A stretch of DNA of 64,000 nt. Source: Aquimarina brevivitae. GTDB lineage: Bacteria; Bacteroidota; Bacteroidia; Flavobacteriales; Flavobacteriaceae. The first letter of the stretch is position 1. Each line of letters starts with the position of its first letter. The stretch is taken from NCBI RefSeq assembly GCF_004216895.1, contig NZ_SGXE01000005.1:94940-158939 (forward strand). Reading direction: 5' to 3'. Below, one piece after another: positions 28,617 to 38,456 of the stretch. Position numbers and translations under genes: made by a program. The notes under the pieces are model-generated. The model made no database searches. It was not told where the DNA came from and worked only from the letters and a program-made list of their open reading frames with translations.

Positions 28617-28673
28617 TTCACCTGCAAAGGTTTACATACATAACATATTAATTTTTAAAATTTTAAACAGATT

Positions 28674-30302
28674 ATGGGAAAAGGTTTTTTTCAAGTTCCT
28701 ACAGCAATTAACGAACCTGTAAAAACATATGCGCCAGGTACTCCTGAACGCGAAGAGGTGTTAGCAGCTTATAAAGAACTTTATAATTCTACAGTAGACA
28801 TCCCTCTATATATTAATGGTGAAGAAATTAAGACCGGTGATACCGCTACGATGTCACCACCACACGAACACCAACATATTCTAGGAACATACCATAAAGC
28901 AGAACAAAAACATGTGCAACAAGCAATTGATACAGCGCTAGAAGCCCGAAAAAAATGGGCAAACTTATCCTGGGAGCATAGAGCAGCAGTATTTTTGAAA
29001 GCTGCGGAGCTTATTGCCGGGCCATACCGATCAAAAATCAATGCTGCTACGATGCTAGCGCAATCTAAAAATATCTATCAAGCAGAAATTGACTCTGCAT
29101 GTGAATTAGTAGATTTCTTACGTTTCAATGTAGAGTATATGGCACAGATCTACGAAGACCAACCTTATTCTACTTCTGATGCTTGGAATCGTGTAGAGTA
29201 CAGACCATTGGAAGGATTCGTATATGCTATTACTCCTTTTAATTTTACTGCCATTGCAGGAAATTTACCTGCCAGCGCAGCATTAATGGGTAACGTAGCT
29301 GTTTGGAAACCTAGTGATAGCCAAATTTATTCGGCTAAAGTAATCGTAGATGTTTTTAAAGAAGCAGGTGTACCTGATGGAGTAATAAATGTAGTCTACG
29401 GAGATCCTGTAATGATTACGGACACCATTTTGGCAAGTCCTGATTTTGCCGGAATACATTTTACAGGAAGCACAAACGTTTTCAAAGACATTTGGGCAAA
29501 AATTGGTGCTAATATCCATACCTATAAGACCTACCCAAGAATTGTGGGAGAGACCGGTGGAAAAGATTTTATCATTGCACATCCTACCTCTAACCCTAAA
29601 CAAGTAGCTACGGCCATATCAAGAGGTGCTTTTGAGTTCCAGGGACAAAAATGTAGTGCTGCATCTAGAGCTTACATCCCTAAAAGTCTTTGGAAAGAAA
29701 TCGAAAAGTTTGTGAAAGAAGATTTAAAATCCTTCAAAATGGGTTCTCCAGAGGATATGAGTAATTTTATTACGGCAGTCATCCACGAAGGATCTTTTGA
29801 TAAATTAGCCAAATATATTGATCAGGCAAAAGCAGATAAGGATGCAGAAATTGTAGCAGGTGGAGGCTATGATAAATCTAAAGGGTATTTTATAGAACCA
29901 ACTGTTATCCTTACAGACAACCCAAAATACACTACTATGTGTACTGAACTTTTTGGTCCGGTAATTACAATTTACCTTTATGATGACGCAAAGTGGAAAG
30001 AAACACTGGAGTTGGTTGACACTACTAGCGAGTATGGATTAACAGGGGCTGTTTTTTCTGGTGATCGCTATGCCGCAGAAGAAGCGACTCAAGCTTTGCA
30101 AAATAGTGCGGGTAACTTCTATATCAATGATAAACCTACCGGTGCAGTTGTAGGTCAGCAACCTTTTGGAGGGGCTAGAGCATCCGGTACTAATGATAAA
30201 GCAGGGTCCTATTTAAACCTTTTAAGATGGGTATCACCAAGATTAATCAAAGAAACCTTTGTTTCCCCGGTTGACTACCGCTACCCTTTTTTAGGAGAGT
30301 AG
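28674..30302 (+). CDS. pruA: L-glutamate gamma-semialdehyde dehydrogenase (P5C dehydrogenase)
   Basis: A 542-residue aldehyde dehydrogenase of the P5CDH class, oxidising glutamate semialdehyde to glutamate with NAD+ in proline catabolism. The catalytic Cys327 is in EFQGQKCSAASRAY and the general base Glu293 in VGETGGKDF. The NAD-binding ITPFNFTAIAGNLP (186-199) and the C-terminal GQQPFGGARASGTNDKAG are diagnostic. There is no proline dehydrogenase domain, and no putA/prodh gene next to it, so the first step must be encoded elsewhere. It is monocistronic, from a consensus promoter to a strong terminator. Confidence 0.95.
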   Translation: MGKGFFQVPTAINEPVKTYAPGTPEREEVLAAYKELYNSTVDIPLYINGEEIKTGDTATMSPPHEHQHILGTYHKAEQKHVQQAIDTALEARKKWANLSWEHRAAVFLKAAELIAGPYRSKINAATMLAQSKNIYQAEIDSACELVDFLRFNVEYMAQIYEDQPYSTSDAWNRVEYRPLEGFVYAITPFNFTAIAGNLPASAALMGNVAVWKPSDSQIYSAKVIVDVFKEAGVPDGVINVVYGDPVMITDTILASPDFAGIHFTGSTNVFKDIWAKIGANIHTYKTYPRIVGETGGKDFIIAHPTSNPKQVATAISRGAFEFQGQKCSAASRAYIPKSLWKEIEKFVKEDLKSFKMGSPEDMSNFITAVIHEGSFDKLAKYIDQAKADKDAEIVAGGGYDKSKGYFIEPTVILTDNPKYTTMCTELFGPVITIYLYDDAKWKETLELVDTTSEYGLTGAVFSGDRYAAEEATQALQNSAGNFYINDKPTGAVVGQQPFGGARASGTNDKAGSYLNLLRWVSPRLIKETFVSPVDYRYPFLGE

Positions 30303-30320
30303 ATCTAAAACAATCCAAGT

Positions 30321-30350
30321 AAAAAAGCCCTTTTTAAAAGGGCTTTTTTT
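30321..30350 (+). terminator. Rho-independent terminator of pruA
   Basis: AAAAAAGCCC (30321-30330) pairs with GGGCTTTTTT (30340-30349), with an AT loop and a T-tract. Confidence 0.92.
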
Positions 30351-30830
30351 ATGCTTCAATACTACTAGTGCTTTAATTTCATCAATACCAATTCAATGTT
30401 CATTGGCTAACTTCACTCTAAAAATTATCATTAAGATATTATAAAAATCAAATAATCAATTGATAACGTTTAAGAACAGTAAACCTTCCAAAAATATATA
30501 CATCCTTTTATACGACTCAGCGGTCTACTATCTTTATCAACACAAAGTCTCTTAAAATGACTATATTTGATAAAGTGAGAAAAAAATTACCTTCTAATTT
30601 ATTTACTGATAGTTAATGGTAGATATTCTGCAATGCTATGGAGATGAAGTTTATTTAGCACATTAAGGATTAGAGTTTTTTATTTTTTAAATAATCTCAG
30701 CTAAAATATAAGCGAACCTCATAGCTAAGAATAAATTAAGCCGGATTGTTTAAAACTGTACTGGATAAGCTGTTTTACCCATCTTGTAGTAAAAAAGGGA
30801 GATAATTTTCGTGTAAATCCTAATTGGTTA
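30351..30830. other. Long intergenic region before the sensor kinase
   Basis: About 480 bases. An exact TATATTTG box lies at 30562-30569 without a good -33 partner. The only ORF is a 19-codon one at 30557-30616 that starts inside that box region, and I do not call it. No repeats or RNA genes are recognised. Confidence 0.4.
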
Positions 30831-33686
30831 ATGAAAAACATAATTACATATCTTGTAATTTATTTTTGTAATTGTCTGCTTAGCTATGGTCAGGTCAATA
30901 TTGATTCCCTAAAACGTATTTGGTACAATCCATCCCGTCAAGACACAATTCGCCTTAATGCTATAGACTACATGATCAAAGAGAGCTATCTCTATTCTCA
31001 ACCCGATAGTGCTTTTTATTTTGCCCAACAACAATATGATTTTGCAAAAAGTAAAGGTCTCTTGGGTCAAATGGCAGAAGCTAGTAATACTCAAGGCATA
31101 TCTTTGATGTATCAAGGTAAATATGATTTAGCCAACGAATACTATTTACGATCCTTACAACTTCATGAGAAAATAGAAAACCAAACAGGGATAGCGAACA
31201 CACTTAATGGAATTGGAAATAATTTTAAAGACCAGGGAGACTTTGACAAAGCATTAAGGTATTACAATAAAAGTCTATCCATAAGAGAACAACTTAATGA
31301 TAAAAAAGGAATTTCTGCTTCATTAAATAACATAGGCGTTATCTATTATAAACGTGGTGAATATGATAAGGCACTAGATTACCATAACCGTAGTTTGGCA
31401 CTTAAAAAAGAAGTTGGTAATAAAAAAGGAATGGCCTATAGCTTTATCAATATGGGCGTTAATTATTTTGAGCAAGGTAATTATGTTAATGCTATTGACT
31501 ATTACAGACGCGGTCTCTCTTTGGTTGAAGAAATAGGAGATTATAGAGCAATGTCCAGTACATTGAATAATATCGCTCTTATTTATGTAAATCAGGGAGA
31601 TTATAAAAATGCTCTTGAGTACCACAAACAAAGCTTAATCATCAAGGAAAAAATGGGGGATAAAAAAGGTATTATCGCCTCATTGAATAATATTGGACTT
31701 CTTTACAAGGAGCTGAATAATTATAAAAAAGCTTTTGATTATCTGTTTCGGAGTTTAACATTAAGTAAAGAAATTGGAGAAAAGGAAGGAACTGCAACCG
31801 CACTAAACAATATCGGAAATGTCTATCATGATCAAGCTGATTATGAAAAGGCTAAAGAGTATTATGAGCAGAGTCTTGCGCAAATGAAAGAGATTGGTGA
31901 AAAAGGAAAAATAACTAAGATTTTAAAAGATATTGGCGAAAATTACAATAGTCTTGGTGATTACAGTAAAGCCATAATGTATAGCGAACGAGCACTTAAC
32001 CAAGCACAACAAATAACTAATATTGTAGAAACTAAGGAAGCTGCCTATGCTTTATATCAAAGTTATAGAGCTATCGGAAGACCTGAAAAAGCACTGAAAA
32101 TGTTAGAGCTTTACCAGGCTAATAAAGACAGTATTGACAGCGATAAAAATCAACGAGAAGTCATTAGACAAGAGTACAAGTCTGCATATGAAAAAAAAGC
32201 ATTAGCGGATAGCCTTGCTTTTGAAAAAGAAAAATTGATCAAAGACACCTCCATTCAAATACGTGATGCGCAGTTAGAGAAGTCTAAAATTTTACAGATA
32301 GCGCTATATGGCCTATTAGCGTTAACATTAATTTTCCTTGGATTTGTATATAACCGTTATCGAGTAACACAACAGCAAAAACAAATCATTGCCCAACAAA
32401 ATGAAGATATCATTACAGCAATGGAAGAATTGAAGCAAAGTAAGACGCAATACAAAGCGCTTTTTGCTTCATTACCCGATGCTCTTTTGGTAATAGATGA
32501 TGACGACAAAGGATTAATTAAAGATTGCAATGAGGTAGCCGTGCACTTATTGGATAAAAAATCAAAAAAAGAACTTTTAGGACAATCCTACTTTGGTTAT
32601 ACCACCAAAAGTGAAAATGACACTAAGAACCCGTTTAAAATTAAAAATAGGAATAAAAAAGAAGAACCGACCATACTCACTTCATCTTTTGAAACCCAAA
32701 TCCTTTTAAACCATAGAACGTTGCCTGTTTTGGTTTCTATGTGTACTATGAAGATACAAGGACAGCGTCAAATATTTGCCCTGCTTAGAGATATATCCGA
32801 GATAAAAACGTACCAGCAAGAGCTGGAAACCTCTAAAACAGATTTAGAAAACACATTGGCAAAACTTCAAGATACCCTAAATGAATTAAAGCAAAGCAAA
32901 GCGCAATTGGATGAAGCAAATAAATCGCTTGAAGAAAAAGTTATAGCGCGCACTAGAGAATTGGAAATCGCAAATAAAAAGCTAATTGAACTCGATAAGT
33001 CTAAATCTCAATTTTTGAAAATCATTAGCCACGAAATACGAACACCGCTAAATGGTATTATCGGAAGTTTAAGCCTCCTAAAGGATTCTCTATTGTCAGA
33101 AGAGGCTGCATCCTTACTTGATATACTGGATCAATCCACGAGGCGATTGGATGATTTTTCCAAGAAAGCGCTCGACATAAGCCTCATCAATGTGTATCAA
33201 AAGGATATATTAAACTTTGAACAAGTAAAAGTAAAAGAGCTTATTAATGAGGTAGTACGTAAAATTGACTTTGAAAAAAATGAAAAACAAGTCGATTTTA
33301 AAACACACTTTGACACCACTGTTGAGGCCATAACTGTAGATTCTAAATATATAAGCAAATCGCTTTATCACATTCTTCATAATGCCATAAAGTTTTCACC
33401 CGAAAAGGGCACGATAGCAGTCCTGGTAGAAAACGATACATCTTATTTAATGATTAAAATAAAGGACGAAGGAGTGGGCTTTGCCAAAGACTTTACCATC
33501 AATGACAATGTAACCTTTAATAATAAAAACCACATTGACGATGATCCAGGGCTAGGACTATATTTGGCAAATCAAATCATAAACATACACGATGGCATAA
33601 TGGAGAATGGAAATAACAATAAAAAAGGAGCCTTTGTAAAAATTTCTCTCCCGCTTCAATATAAAGAATCCGACTTTACATCATAA
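30831..33686 (+). CDS. TPR-PAS membrane sensor histidine kinase
   Basis: A 951-residue kinase. A signal peptide (1-20) leads to about eight TPR repeats (about 70-440) with units such as GIANTLNGIGNNFKDQGDFDKAL, shortened here to GIGNNFKDQGDFDKAL. A single membrane helix (about 485-507) and a coiled coil follow. Next is a PAS-like domain (about 535-665), a second coiled coil, and the HisKA domain with the phospho-acceptor His734 in KIISHEIRTPLNGI. The ATPase domain has HNAIKFSP (N box) and DEGVGFA (G1). No receiver domain or adjacent response regulator is seen, so it is an orphan. The TPR part probably senses a periplasmic protein or peptide. Confidence 0.92.
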   Translation: MKNIITYLVIYFCNCLLSYGQVNIDSLKRIWYNPSRQDTIRLNAIDYMIKESYLYSQPDSAFYFAQQQYDFAKSKGLLGQMAEASNTQGISLMYQGKYDLANEYYLRSLQLHEKIENQTGIANTLNGIGNNFKDQGDFDKALRYYNKSLSIREQLNDKKGISASLNNIGVIYYKRGEYDKALDYHNRSLALKKEVGNKKGMAYSFINMGVNYFEQGNYVNAIDYYRRGLSLVEEIGDYRAMSSTLNNIALIYVNQGDYKNALEYHKQSLIIKEKMGDKKGIIASLNNIGLLYKELNNYKKAFDYLFRSLTLSKEIGEKEGTATALNNIGNVYHDQADYEKAKEYYEQSLAQMKEIGEKGKITKILKDIGENYNSLGDYSKAIMYSERALNQAQQITNIVETKEAAYALYQSYRAIGRPEKALKMLELYQANKDSIDSDKNQREVIRQEYKSAYEKKALADSLAFEKEKLIKDTSIQIRDAQLEKSKILQIALYGLLALTLIFLGFVYNRYRVTQQQKQIIAQQNEDIITAMEELKQSKTQYKALFASLPDALLVIDDDDKGLIKDCNEVAVHLLDKKSKKELLGQSYFGYTTKSENDTKNPFKIKNRNKKEEPTILTSSFETQILLNHRTLPVLVSMCTMKIQGQRQIFALLRDISEIKTYQQELETSKTDLENTLAKLQDTLNELKQSKAQLDEANKSLEEKVIARTRELEIANKKLIELDKSKSQFLKIISHEIRTPLNGIIGSLSLLKDSLLSEEAASLLDILDQSTRRLDDFSKKALDISLINVYQKDILNFEQVKVKELINEVVRKIDFEKNEKQVDFKTHFDTTVEAITVDSKYISKSLYHILHNAIKFSPEKGTIAVLVENDTSYLMIKIKDEGVGFAKDFTINDNVTFNNKNHIDDDPGLGLYLANQIINIHDGIMENGNNNKKGAFVKISLPLQYKESDFTS

Positions 33687-33768
33687 ATGTTTTAATAACA
33701 TGCTCGAACAACTCTCGTAATACAAAAACCCAATAGACGTCGACTTAATTTTCAAATAAAGATGTTGC

Positions 33769-34401
33769 CTATAATTTATACTTCAGCGGTAAGTGGACAA
33801 CCTTTTTAGTTTCAAAAAATTCTTCCTCAAAATAATCAGACAATTCATACTGAGTTGCTTTTGGAAACAATGCTAATTCCTCAGTTAAATCTCCGCCTTT
33901 TAAATACAAAATTCCATTGGACAAGTTATGAGTTGACTTTTTAGTCACATTTTTCTTAACCCATTTCACAAAATCCGGCATATTCGTCACGGCACGACTT
34001 ACGATAAAATCAAATCGATCCTCAAAGGTACCTGCTCTACGTTGTTCAGCCTTTACGTTTTGAAGTTCCAAAGCAGCAACTACTTCGTTAACTACTTTAA
34101 TTTTCTTTTGAATAACATCGATCAGGTAAAAATCCGTTTCAGGAAATAAAATGGCCAAGGGTACACCAGGAAAACCACCTCCTGTCCCTACATCCAACAC
34201 TTTACTCCCCGGAGTAAACCCCTGAACCTTGGCTATGCCCAGAGAATGCAAAATATGGCGCTCATATAAAGAATCAATATCCTTGCGAGAAACCACATTA
34301 ATTTTAGCATTCCAATCTCGGTATAAAGTACCCAACTGAGAGAACTGGGATAGTTGAAGTTCCGTAAGGTCCGGGAAGTATTTTTCAATCAATTTCATCA
34401 A
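33769..34401 (-). CDS. rsmG: 16S rRNA (guanine-527-N7)-methyltransferase
   Basis: A 210-residue cytoplasmic enzyme that methylates N7 of G527 in 16S rRNA. The SAM-binding loop VLDVGTGGGFPGVPLAILFP is split here as VLDVGTGGGFPG and VPLAILFP. NVVSRKD and HILHSLG precede it, and FDFIVSRAVTNMPDFVKWV follows, all typical of RsmG/GidB. It is convergent with the kinase gene and divergent from the desaturase gene. It is a stand-alone unit, not next to mnmG/gidA as in some bacteria. Confidence 0.96.
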   Translation of the reverse strand: MMKLIEKYFPDLTELQLSQFSQLGTLYRDWNAKINVVSRKDIDSLYERHILHSLGIAKVQGFTPGSKVLDVGTGGGFPGVPLAILFPETDFYLIDVIQKKIKVVNEVVAALELQNVKAEQRRAGTFEDRFDFIVSRAVTNMPDFVKWVKKNVTKKSTHNLSNGILYLKGGDLTEELALFPKATQYELSDYFEEEFFETKKVVHLPLKYKL

Positions 34402-34500
34402 TTATGATTTTGCTGCAAAAATAAAGGTTATAATTTGACACCGTTTAAGAAGGTAAAAAAAATTTAAATGCCTAACTTTACCCAATATAAGTATGATCTA

Positions 34501-34508
34501 TACGTTTG
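34501..34508 (+). promoter_or_regulatory. Putative -7 box of the desaturase gene
   Basis: TACGTTTG matches TAnnTTTG, 19 bases before ATG 34528. No TTG is present at the -33 distance. Confidence 0.45.
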
Positions 34509-34527
34509 ATCATAAACGCTTACTATT

Positions 34528-35622
34528 ATGAATACAAATATACGTTTTAGCAGAGGTGATTCTGCAAAGTTCTTTAGAACTTTAAACAAAAGAGTTAATG
34601 AATATTTTAAAGAAAATAATATTAAAAGAACCGGTAATTGGAAATTACACCTGAAAACTATTGTAATGTTTTCCTTATTTCTTACCCCTTATTTCCTAAT
34701 TCTTACATTGGATATTTCTCAATGGTGGATGCTGCTACTAACGGTAGTTATGGGTATAGGTATGGCTGGTGTAGGTATGAATGTAATGCACGACGCAAAT
34801 CACGGCTCTTACTCTTCAAAAAAATGGCTCAACAAAATAATGGGAAGCAGTATGTACATCCTTGCTGGTAATGTATACAATTGGCAGGTACAACATAATG
34901 TTTTACACCACACCTATACGAATATCCACGGACATGATGAAGATATGGATGCCGGACGCGTAATTCGATTTACTAAACACGCCAAATGGAGACGTTTTCA
35001 TAAATTTCAACATTATTACTCGGTCTTTTTATATGGTTTGCTTACATTCAATTGGGCGCTAACTACAGATTTTAAACAGACTAAAAACTATTTAGCTCGA
35101 AAGTTATCTTACGGTAAACTTCCTAGTCCAGTTAAACAATGGAGCACTGTGGTAATTACTAAATTGATTTACGTCGTTATGTGGATAGTTATACCGATGT
35201 TGATCATGTCGATCGCGTGGTGGAAAATCCTTATTGGCTTTTTTGTTATGCATTATGTAGCTGGTCTTATTTTAAGCATTGTTTTTCAATTGGCACATAT
35301 GGTTGAAGAGGCAGATATGCCGATACCGGATCAAACTGGAAACATGAAAAACAGTTGGGCAATTCACCAATTATTCACTACCGTTAATTTTTCTACAAAA
35401 AATAGAATAGTCAATTGGTTTACTGGCGGATTAAATCATCAAGTGGAACATCATATTTTCCCTAATATTAGTCATGTTCATTATACCAAGATTTCTAAAA
35501 TCGTAAAACAGACTGCAAAGGAATTCAATCTTCCTTACAACGAATACAAAACTACCCGAAAGGCTATCATGGCTCACTTTAAACATCTTAAACAGATGGG
35601 GATGAAACCTTCATTACAGTAG
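34528..35622 (+). CDS. Membrane fatty acid desaturase (acyl-CoA/lipid, front-end type)
   Basis: A 364-residue integral membrane di-iron desaturase with four to six helices. The three His boxes are present: HDANHGS (about 89-95), HNVLHHTYTN (about 126-135) and HQVEHHIFPN (about 306-315). The last box starts with Gln before the final HH pair (QVEHH), the form found in delta-5/delta-6 or linoleoyl-CoA type desaturases. There is no fused cytochrome b5 domain, so an external electron donor is needed. It introduces double bonds to keep membranes fluid in cold conditions; regiospecificity cannot be read from sequence alone. Confidence 0.93.
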   Translation: MNTNIRFSRGDSAKFFRTLNKRVNEYFKENNIKRTGNWKLHLKTIVMFSLFLTPYFLILTLDISQWWMLLLTVVMGIGMAGVGMNVMHDANHGSYSSKKWLNKIMGSSMYILAGNVYNWQVQHNVLHHTYTNIHGHDEDMDAGRVIRFTKHAKWRRFHKFQHYYSVFLYGLLTFNWALTTDFKQTKNYLARKLSYGKLPSPVKQWSTVVITKLIYVVMWIVIPMLIMSIAWWKILIGFFVMHYVAGLILSIVFQLAHMVEEADMPIPDQTGNMKNSWAIHQLFTTVNFSTKNRIVNWFTGGLNHQVEHHIFPNISHVHYTKISKIVKQTAKEFNLPYNEYKTTRKAIMAHFKHLKQMGMKPSLQ

Positions 35623-35670
35623 TAGTACAGTTCACATTAATTATCACAATAAAAAAACAGAAAGCAACAG

Positions 35671-36858
35671 ATGAGCGCACAGCTATCAGATAGAGTTAAT
35701 AAGCTCGAGGCTTCTGCGACTTTAGCTATGGCAGCTAAAGCAAGAGAACTACGAGCGGAAGGAAAAGATATTATTGGATTAAGTCTAGGAGAACCTGATT
35801 TTAATACGCCAGACTTTATTAAAGAAGCAGCTATACAGGCCATCAATGACAATTATAACTCGTATACTCCGGTAGACGGGTATGTGGAGCTTAAAGATGC
35901 GATAATTACAAAATTTAAACGTGATAATAACCTCAGCTACGACAGACAACAGATTGTAGTTTCAACGGGAGCAAAACAATCGCTTTATAATATCGCTCAG
36001 GTGTATATTAATCCGGGGGATGAAGTAATTCTTCCCTGCCCCTACTGGGTTAGCTATAGCGACATCGTTAAATTGGCAGGTGGTGTTCCTGTAGAAGTAC
36101 AAACTTCATTAGCCACTGACTTTAAAATGACACCAGAGCAATTAGAGGCGGCTATTACACCAAAAACCAAAATGATATGGTATAGCTCTCCTTGTAACCC
36201 TAGTGGATCCATTTATAGTAAAGAAGAACTAAGAGCTCTTGCAGATGTGCTACAAAAATACCCAGAAATTATCGTAGTAAGCGATGAGATATATGAACAC
36301 ATCAACTATGCAGGAAAACACGCTTCTATGGCGCAATTTGAAGATATGTACGATAGAACGGTAACGGTTAATGGTGTAGCAAAAGCTTTTGCGATGACCG
36401 GATGGCGAATTGGATACATAGGCGCTCCTGTTGCCATAGCCAGAGCATGCAACAAAATTCAAGGTCAGGTAACCAGTGGTGCTAATTGTATTGCACAGCG
36501 CGCTGTGATTACGGCTTTAGAAGCTCCTGTATCTAAAATAGGATACATGGTAGATCAATTTAAAACACGAAGAAAATTAATACTTGATTTATTATCGGAC
36601 ATCCCTGGATTCAAATGCAACGAACCCGAAGGTGCCTTTTATGTTTTTCCTAATATTTCTTACTATTTCGGTAAAACCTTACAAGGAACAACGATTAAAA
36701 ATGCAACCGACTTTTCGATGTATTTATTAGAAAAAGCAAACGTAGCTACAGTTACGGGAGACGCTTTTGGAGACCCTAATTGCATCCGTATATCGTATGC
36801 AGCAAGCGCTAAGGACATACAAGAAGCTTTACGAAGAATAAAAGAAGCGGTTTCGTAA
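35671..36858 (+). CDS. PLP-dependent aspartate/aromatic aminotransferase, class I
   Basis: A 395-residue cytosolic transaminase. Lys238 in VNGVAKAFAMTGWRIGY binds PLP. NPSG (177-180 region, CNPSGSIY), the SDEIYEH stretch (204-210) and a C-terminal CIRISYA motif carrying the substrate-binding Arg are all present. Sequence type fits the Igamma aspartate aminotransferases (aspC/aatA group), which can also act on aromatic acids or prephenate. It starts 49 bases after the desaturase stop but has its own strong terminator. The physiological substrate is probably aspartate/glutamate. Confidence 0.92.
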   Translation: MSAQLSDRVNKLEASATLAMAAKARELRAEGKDIIGLSLGEPDFNTPDFIKEAAIQAINDNYNSYTPVDGYVELKDAIITKFKRDNNLSYDRQQIVVSTGAKQSLYNIAQVYINPGDEVILPCPYWVSYSDIVKLAGGVPVEVQTSLATDFKMTPEQLEAAITPKTKMIWYSSPCNPSGSIYSKEELRALADVLQKYPEIIVVSDEIYEHINYAGKHASMAQFEDMYDRTVTVNGVAKAFAMTGWRIGYIGAPVAIARACNKIQGQVTSGANCIAQRAVITALEAPVSKIGYMVDQFKTRRKLILDLLSDIPGFKCNEPEGAFYVFPNISYYFGKTLQGTTIKNATDFSMYLLEKANVATVTGDAFGDPNCIRISYAASAKDIQEALRRIKEAVS

Positions 36859-36883
36859 TTATATAACGATACTATTTCTTATT

Positions 36884-36927
36884 ACAAAAGAGGTTTGCTT
36901 CATCAGCAAACCTCTTTTGTTTTTTTG
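36884..36927. terminator. Very stable bidirectional terminator
   Basis: A perfect 16-bp stem (36884-36899 with 36905-36920) and a 5-base loop TCATC, then a run of T. It can serve both the aminotransferase gene and the convergent trkH. Confidence 0.95.
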
Positions 36928-36959
36928 TATTTTACAGTAAACTGATTTTTATAGAGTAA

Positions 36960-38456
36960 TTATTGACTACGCCAAAAGAAAGGCGTTAGTAATATCAAAA
37001 CGGTAAATAACTCCAATCGCCCGATAAGCATCAAAAAACAACACCACCATTTTCCTAAATCTGGCAATAGGGCAAAATTATTTACAGGACTCAGACTACC
37101 AAATGCCGGACCTACATTACCTAAAGAAGATGCCGCACCACCAATAGCCGTCTCAAAATCTAATCCTAGAACTCCCAAAAAGACAGACCCAATAATAAAA
37201 GCTAACATATACAGCACAAAAAATGCTAGTATGTTAAATACGATTTCCTTAGGTATGGCTTTCTTATTATAGCGTACAGGCAAGACTGCTCTTGGATGTA
37301 AAGTCCTTTTAAATTCTAAGATTCCATTACGAATAGTAATCAAATGTCGTACTACTTTCATTCCCCCTGAGGTCGAACCCGCAGATCCTCCTAGAAACAT
37401 TAGACCAAAAAAGAAAACGGTTAAAAATGGAGTCCACATCGTAAAGTCCGCAGATACAAATCCTGTAGTAGTTACTACAGCCAATACCTGAAAAAGCGCA
37501 TGTCGAAACGCACTCTCAAAAGGTCCCCAAACCATAGGATGGTCGATAGAAGAGGCTGATACATCTGCCTGAAAAAATATGATCAGGGTAGCAATTATCG
37601 TAAATAAAATGGTAAATGTAGCATAGAGCTTAAACTCTTCATCCTTGATGATCTTTTGTACTTTTCCTTTAAACCCGAAATAACTGAGAACAAAATTCAT
37701 TCCAGCTAAAAACATAAAAAGTATAACAATGTATTGGATTATTGGATTATCATTCCAATGTGCCAAACTTGCATTTTTTGTTGAAAACCCACCTGTGGAT
37801 AAAGTACTTAGGGCGTGATTAATCGCATCAAAAAAGCTCATTCCTGCTAATTGTAACAAAACTGTCTCTGCTGCTGTATACCCAATATAGATCAACCATA
37901 AACGTTTAGCTGTATCGGTAATTCGTGGGTGTAGTTTATCCGCATTTGGACCCGGTGCTTCTGCTGCAAATAATTGCATCCCTCCTATTCCTAATAGCGG
38001 TAAGATAGCCACCGCGAGCACAATAATACCCATACCACCAATCCAATGTGTTAAACTCCGCCAAAATAACACGCCTTTGGGGATAATCTCAATATCTGTT
38101 AAAATTGAAGAGCCAGTGGTCGTATACCCCGACATGGTTTCAAAAAAGGCATCCGTAAAAGTTGGTATGGATTCCGAAAAGATATAAGGTAGTGTACCAC
38201 TTAGTGACATAAATATCCATCCAAAGGTTACTACGATATACCCCTCTCGCTTATTAATTTCTTTTTGGTGTTCTCTGGTAATATACATCAAAATTATACC
38301 TATAAACATGGTAGCGAGTGAAGCCATCATAATATCTAGCGTAACTCCATCCTGATACGCAAAACTTACTATTGTGGCTATAAGCATAAACCCTCCATTA
38401 CATAGTAAAAGGAGGCCCATGATATGAGATATAATTTTGTAGTTAAGTCTGGTCAT
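36960..38456 (-). CDS. trkH: Trk potassium uptake membrane subunit
   Basis: A 498-residue channel-like K+ transporter with about ten or more helices in four M1-P-M2 repeats. Filter segments are visible: YTTTGSSILTD in the first repeat, STGGFSTKNAS, VTTTGFVSADF and SLGNVGPAFGS in the others. SAGSTSGGMKVVRHL is a characteristic loop. It works with the cytoplasmic regulator TrkA, whose gene ends at the base just before this start, so the pair is tightly coupled (trkA-trkH). It is the last gene of the unit, ending near the shared terminator. Confidence 0.95.
   Translation of the reverse strand: MTRLNYKIISHIMGLLLLCNGGFMLIATIVSFAYQDGVTLDIMMASLATMFIGIILMYITREHQKEINKREGYIVVTFGWIFMSLSGTLPYIFSESIPTFTDAFFETMSGYTTTGSSILTDIEIIPKGVLFWRSLTHWIGGMGIIVLAVAILPLLGIGGMQLFAAEAPGPNADKLHPRITDTAKRLWLIYIGYTAAETVLLQLAGMSFFDAINHALSTLSTGGFSTKNASLAHWNDNPIIQYIVILFMFLAGMNFVLSYFGFKGKVQKIIKDEEFKLYATFTILFTIIATLIIFFQADVSASSIDHPMVWGPFESAFRHALFQVLAVVTTTGFVSADFTMWTPFLTVFFFGLMFLGGSAGSTSGGMKVVRHLITIRNGILEFKRTLHPRAVLPVRYNKKAIPKEIVFNILAFFVLYMLAFIIGSVFLGVLGLDFETAIGGAASSLGNVGPAFGSLSPVNNFALLPDLGKWWCCFLMLIGRLELFTVLILLTPFFWRSQ

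Noticed and set aside
30557-30616. 19-codon ORF beginning inside a TATATTTG box
   Set aside because: Too short, no recognisable product, and its first codons are the promoter box itself.
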